Shown here in pieces: positions 5,319 through 7,469 of a stretch of 7,469 nt of DNA. Made by a program: the position numbers and the translations under genes. This stretch comes from an uncultured Ruminococcus sp. (GTDB lineage Bacteria; Bacillota; Clostridia; Oscillospirales; Acutalibacteraceae): the NCBI GenBank assembly GCA_902797065.1, contig CADBRK010000228.1, positions 1 to 7,469 of the forward strand, written 5' to 3'. Within the stretch, counting starts at the first letter, position 1. Each line of letters opens with the position of its first letter. The notes beneath the pieces are model-generated. The model had not been told where the DNA came from and searched no databases. It was given only the letters and a program-made list of their open reading frames with translations.

Positions 5319-6506
5319 AAGAAAATACTTCTTTCAATGATAATGATCGCTTCGATATTATGTGTTTCATTTACATCTTGTGCGCCCAAGACAGCAAATG
5401 TCGCATCACAGGGCGACGGGAAAGAAACATCCGATGTTATATCCGAAGATCGTGTGGAATTCTATGTAAACGGAGAGAAAAAAGAGTTGGATAATGACGA
5501 GATTGAAGAGGTCATATATCTTGCCGGATATTCCATAACAAACGATCAGGCTACTTTCAATATGATTATTACATCCGATGATTTTGAAGCGGCTAAAAAA
5601 GACGGCATAGCAGTAAGAGTGAATGATTTTGATGACAAACGGCATGATATAGTTATGATAGTGTCTTCCGAATACGGAGCTATCGCAAGCAAAGGCGGCG
5701 GCAGCGCACATATGATGGGTTCGGATGTTTCCGGCAGAATTATCGAGATCGCAGGAATTGAAGACGAAAGTACGGATTCATCAAAATCGCTTGAGATCAC
5801 CGACAGCAACGGTCTGAGGATCGCCATGATGATCGAAGGCGAAAGCGCTTCTGTGAAAGAAGAGGACATAGAGCCGATATTTTCTTTCTCAAATGAAATG
5901 AATAAAAATGATGGAAATAAAATAAGCGTTATTTTATCAAGAGGATACGTTGAAGCCGTTATGGCTCAGGGTACATACATTGAACTGTATAAACAAGACG
6001 ACGGCAAGCATATAACCGTATACCTGCCTTTGGGGCATGAGGGCGTTGTTGTGTTTGACGATAAAGACGCATACAAAATAGAAGATGATGACAGACAGAA
6101 ACTTGACGAGATGGTTTCGGCATACAAAACGTCGGAGAAACATTTTGAGAGCGATCTGCTTGACGAAAGTATAGGTATTGATATTACATACTTTACCAAG
6201 GATTTCAGAACAGACGTACAGACAAAAAAGGATATTCAATCACTGCTTATTGACGTTACTCAGAATGGTGAGCCGCTATATTATATTGATATGTCGTCTG
6301 TTGACGGTTACGACGATATAGAAACATACGCGTACGAAAAAGGCGTTGTTGTGACAATAGCGAATGAGGACTCTCCGTTCCAAGCCTTTCTCACACAGGA
6401 ACTCGACGGAAATAAGTATGATCTCGTTTACATCAACTATGTGTATTATGAAATAGACGAAGAGTATTTAACCGATCTCGGAGAGATTCTGGGAATATCC
6501 TTGTGA
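5316..6506 (+). CDS. Acidic secreted lipoprotein of unknown family
   Basis: A 396-residue protein is predicted from TTG 5316; using the ATG at 5307 would add three residues. The N-terminus is a textbook lipoprotein signal: KK, then a hydrophobic stretch ILLSMIMIASILCVSF, then a TSC lipobox with the acylated Cys at residue 22. A low-complexity tether of about 25 residues (APKTANVASQGDGKETSD) follows. The mature part is rich in Asp and Glu with alternating short hydrophobic stretches, suggesting beta-rich extracellular domains. A Gly-rich loop (SKGGGSAHMMGSD) lies near residue 130. I recognise no family, catalytic motif or metal site. Two segments, about residues 211-267 and 333-391, share a loose pattern and may be repeated domains. 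Its own promoter lies at 5248-5276 and a terminator at 6521-6549. Its position behind the DUF2339-like gene hints at an envelope link, which is inference. Confidence 0.85.
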   Translation: MKKILLSMIMIASILCVSFTSCAPKTANVASQGDGKETSDVISEDRVEFYVNGEKKELDNDEIEEVIYLAGYSITNDQATFNMIITSDDFEAAKKDGIAVRVNDFDDKRHDIVMIVSSEYGAIASKGGGSAHMMGSDVSGRIIEIAGIEDESTDSSKSLEITDSNGLRIAMMIEGESASVKEEDIEPIFSFSNEMNKNDGNKISVILSRGYVEAVMAQGTYIELYKQDDGKHITVYLPLGHEGVVVFDDKDAYKIEDDDRQKLDEMVSAYKTSEKHFESDLLDESIGIDITYFTKDFRTDVQTKKDIQSLLIDVTQNGEPLYYIDMSSVDGYDDIETYAYEKGVVVTIANEDSPFQAFLTQELDGNKYDLVYINYVYYEIDEEYLTDLGEILGISL

Positions 6507-6518
6507 TATAGAAAAACT

Positions 6519-6550
6519 GCAGCCGGCTTTTTGCCGGCTTGTTTGTTTTG
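6519..6550. terminator. Shared terminator between convergent lipoprotein and maf genes
   Basis: A perfect GC-rich 7-bp stem (agccggc 6521-6527, gccggct 6533-6539) with a five-T loop is followed on the plus strand by TGTTTGTTTT. It begins 14 nt after the lipoprotein stop. On the minus strand, 17 nt beyond the maf stop, the same stem is followed by GCAG and then TTTTTC, so it can probably end both transcripts. Confidence 0.88.
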
Positions 6551-6556
6551 CCGTAT

Positions 6557-7108
6557 TTACAGCAGTTTTATTCGCTGTTTCATTTCGGCAACAGGCAGTC
6601 CCACTACATTAAAGTAATCTCCGTTGATTTTCTTTACCAGCAGAGCGCCCTTTGACTGTATTCCGTATGCACCGGCTTTGTCCATAGGTTCGCCTGTTTT
6701 AATATATTCCTCGATGTCCTCATCGGTCAGGCGGTAAAATTCTACCTCGGTGACCTTTGAAAAGCTGACGGTTCTGCCGTTATGCATAATGCAGCAGCCT
6801 GTTATGACTTTGTGAGTCCTGCCCGATAAAAGCGTAAGCATTTCTTTTGCCTGATTTTCGTCGGAAGGTTTTCCGAGCATAAGATTATCAATAAAAACTC
6901 CGGTGTCGCATCCTATTACCATATCGTCGGGAGTGTGTTTTTCGGCAATATGACGCGCTTTTTTTACTGCAAGATATTCGGGGTATTGTTCTATTTCTAT
7001 GCTTTTGCGTACCGTTTCGTCAATGTCGGCAGGTTCAATTGTAAAATCATCGAATAGAATTTTTAAAAGTTCTTGTCTGCGCGGAGAGGCAGAGGCAAGT
7101 ATAACCAT
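6557..7108 (-). CDS. maf: Maf family nucleotide pyrophosphatase (YhdE-type, predicted dTTP/UTP pyrophosphatase)
   Basis: This 183-residue cytoplasmic enzyme is of normal length for Maf. The family hydrolyses non-canonical or excess nucleoside triphosphates to the monophosphate and pyrophosphate, and overproduction of Maf affects septum formation in Bacillus subtilis. Family motifs appear in order: LASASPRRQELL at 4-15 (phosphate-binding Ser and Arg pair), VIGCDTGVF at 64-72 with the presumed catalytic Asp68, LGKP with Lys80, SGRTHKVITG at 95-104, and TGEPMDKAGAYGIQ at 138-151. The GIQ ending fits the dTTP/UTP-specific YhdE branch better than the m7GTP-specific YceF branch. Most relatives read ADTVV where this protein has CDTGV; Asp and Thr are kept, so activity is expected. 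The start is ATG 7108-7106, with an excellent AAGGAGGT 8 nt upstream. It converges on the lipoprotein gene and diverges from rplU. maf and rplU are also close to each other in B. subtilis. Confidence 0.95.
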   Translation of the reverse strand: MVILASASPRRQELLKILFDDFTIEPADIDETVRKSIEIEQYPEYLAVKKARHIAEKHTPDDMVIGCDTGVFIDNLMLGKPSDENQAKEMLTLLSGRTHKVITGCCIMHNGRTVSFSKVTEVEFYRLTDEDIEEYIKTGEPMDKAGAYGIQSKGALLVKKINGDYFNVVGLPVAEMKQRIKLL

Positions 7109-7140
7109 GATTAAGACCTCCTTAAGGAAACACTGAATTT

Positions 7141-7149
7141 ATAATATCA
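7141..7149 (-). promoter_or_regulatory. Extended -10 promoter for maf
   Basis: On the minus strand TGATATTAT (7149-7141) is an extended -10 element of the TGnTATnAT type, about 33 nt upstream of the maf start. No convincing -35 hexamer stands 17-18 bp upstream, which is common for extended -10 promoters. Between this site and the rplU promoter (7150-7275) I see only AT-rich sequence. Confidence 0.5.
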
Positions 7150-7275
7150 CAAACGTGCGGATTATTCACTAATAACGAATCAAAATTAATAAATATTTTA
7201 CATAGCAGAAGTAGATTTTCTCAAAGTTGTTTTTTATTTCTCGTAATCTCTTTACACAAAAAATGAAAAACCCTC

Positions 7276-7304
7276 TTGACATCATTGACTGCATATGATA
7301 CAAT
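7276..7304 (+). promoter_or_regulatory. Strong sigma-A promoter for rplU
   Basis: A perfect -35 TTGACA (7276-7281), a 17-bp spacer and TACAAT (7299-7304) form a near-consensus promoter preceded by an A-rich stretch that may act as an UP element. The expected start at about 7311 coincides with the first base of the structured leader. Confidence 0.92.
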
Positions 7305-7310
7305 CAGTAT

Positions 7311-7400
7311 GCCGCTTATCACGGGGTTTATAAGTCGGGGTGTACCCTGCTCCCGTCATATCGTCCTCAAAGGGGATAGATGATTGATAGCGAGTCTTAA
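7311..7400 (+). promoter_or_regulatory. Structured 5' leader of rplU (L21 leader type)
   Basis: The transcript from about 7311 has an untranslated leader of about 113 nt. A long-range helix can pair cgcttatc (7313-7320) with gatagcg (7386-7392), with one bulged base, closing the element. Inside it, cggg (7336-7339) can pair with cccg (7352-7355). Near the 3' side tcatatc (7356-7362) pairs with gat-atga (7375-7383), with TCCT and GGGA stacked further in around a CAAAG loop. Leaders directly before rplU are known in Bacillota (the Rfam L21 leader) and are thought to bind ribosomal protein L21 for feedback control. Position and folding fit that, but I have not matched the covariance model. Confidence 0.75.
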
Positions 7401-7423
7401 AAGAAAGTGCAGGTGTCTGCAAA

Positions 7424-7469
7424 ATGTACGCAATTATTGAAACAGGCGGAAAGCAGTACAAGGTTGAAG
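7424..7469 (+). CDS. rplU: Ribosomal protein L21, N-terminal part (runs off the window)
   Basis: The first 15 codons read MYAIIETGGKQYKVE, the unmistakable beginning of bacterial large-subunit protein L21, which binds 23S rRNA. The ATG at 7424-7426 is preceded by AGGTG at 7411-7415 with 8-nt spacing. The gene is cut by the right edge. In Bacillota it is normally followed by ysxB (a prp-type protease) and rpmA (L27), which would lie just outside. Expression is explained by the consensus promoter at 7276-7304 and the folded leader between them. Confidence 0.97.
   Translation, partial: MYAIIETGGKQYKVE

Noticed and set aside
5089..5370. Minus-strand open frame spanning the gap between the giant membrane protein and the lipoprotein
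   Set aside because: It crosses the hairpin, the promoter and both gene ends, has a skewed translation and has no ribosome binding site.
7109..7275. Possible small gene or RNA between maf and rplU
   Set aside because: Apart from the maf RBS and its extended -10, the stretch is AT-rich with no frame, hairpin or RBS that stands out.

Overview
The window is AT-rich, tightly packed bacterial DNA. Strong AGGAGG-type ribosome binding sites, frequent TTG starts, XRE regulators paired with membrane proteins, a DUF2339-type giant membrane protein and an rplU gene behind a structured L21-type leader all point to Bacillota. An anaerobic Clostridia of the Ruminococcus/Oscillospiraceae kind is my best guess. 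That placement is an inference from style, not from a marker gene. There is no phage, transposon, CRISPR or tRNA signal.

Layout, left to right. The last 29 codons of an unrecognised gene run into a hairpin terminator that also serves the opposite strand. Two minus-strand genes follow: a YozG-like 68-aa XRE regulator and, 15 bp behind it, a small four-helix membrane protein. A 328-bp divergent control region then carries a strong promoter for the minus-strand pair, a promoter for the plus-strand operon, and an unusual set of repeated TGTAA/TTGACA-containing sites. On the plus strand, a second and different XRE regulator (149 aa) is translationally coupled to a membrane protein of about 1210 aa. 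That protein has one N-terminal helix, a coiled coil, a duplicated Ala/Asn/Thr-rich linker and about 30 membrane helices, with DUF2339 hallmarks at both ends. After an odd hairpin comes a separately promoted, acidic, secreted lipoprotein of unknown family. It converges on a minus-strand maf (nucleotide pyrophosphatase) gene through a shared terminator. The window ends with a consensus promoter, a folded leader and the first 15 codons of rplU (ribosomal protein L21).

How the parts may work together. Both regulators look autoregulatory and their promoters share sequence motifs, so cross-talk between the two regulator/membrane-protein pairs is possible. The coupled regulator plus giant membrane protein, with a lipoprotein next door, could be an envelope-associated module of unknown purpose. 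This is the most interesting part of the window. maf and rplU are housekeeping genes; the two also lie near each other in Bacillus subtilis, so the right end is probably an old conserved neighbourhood beside which the module sits.
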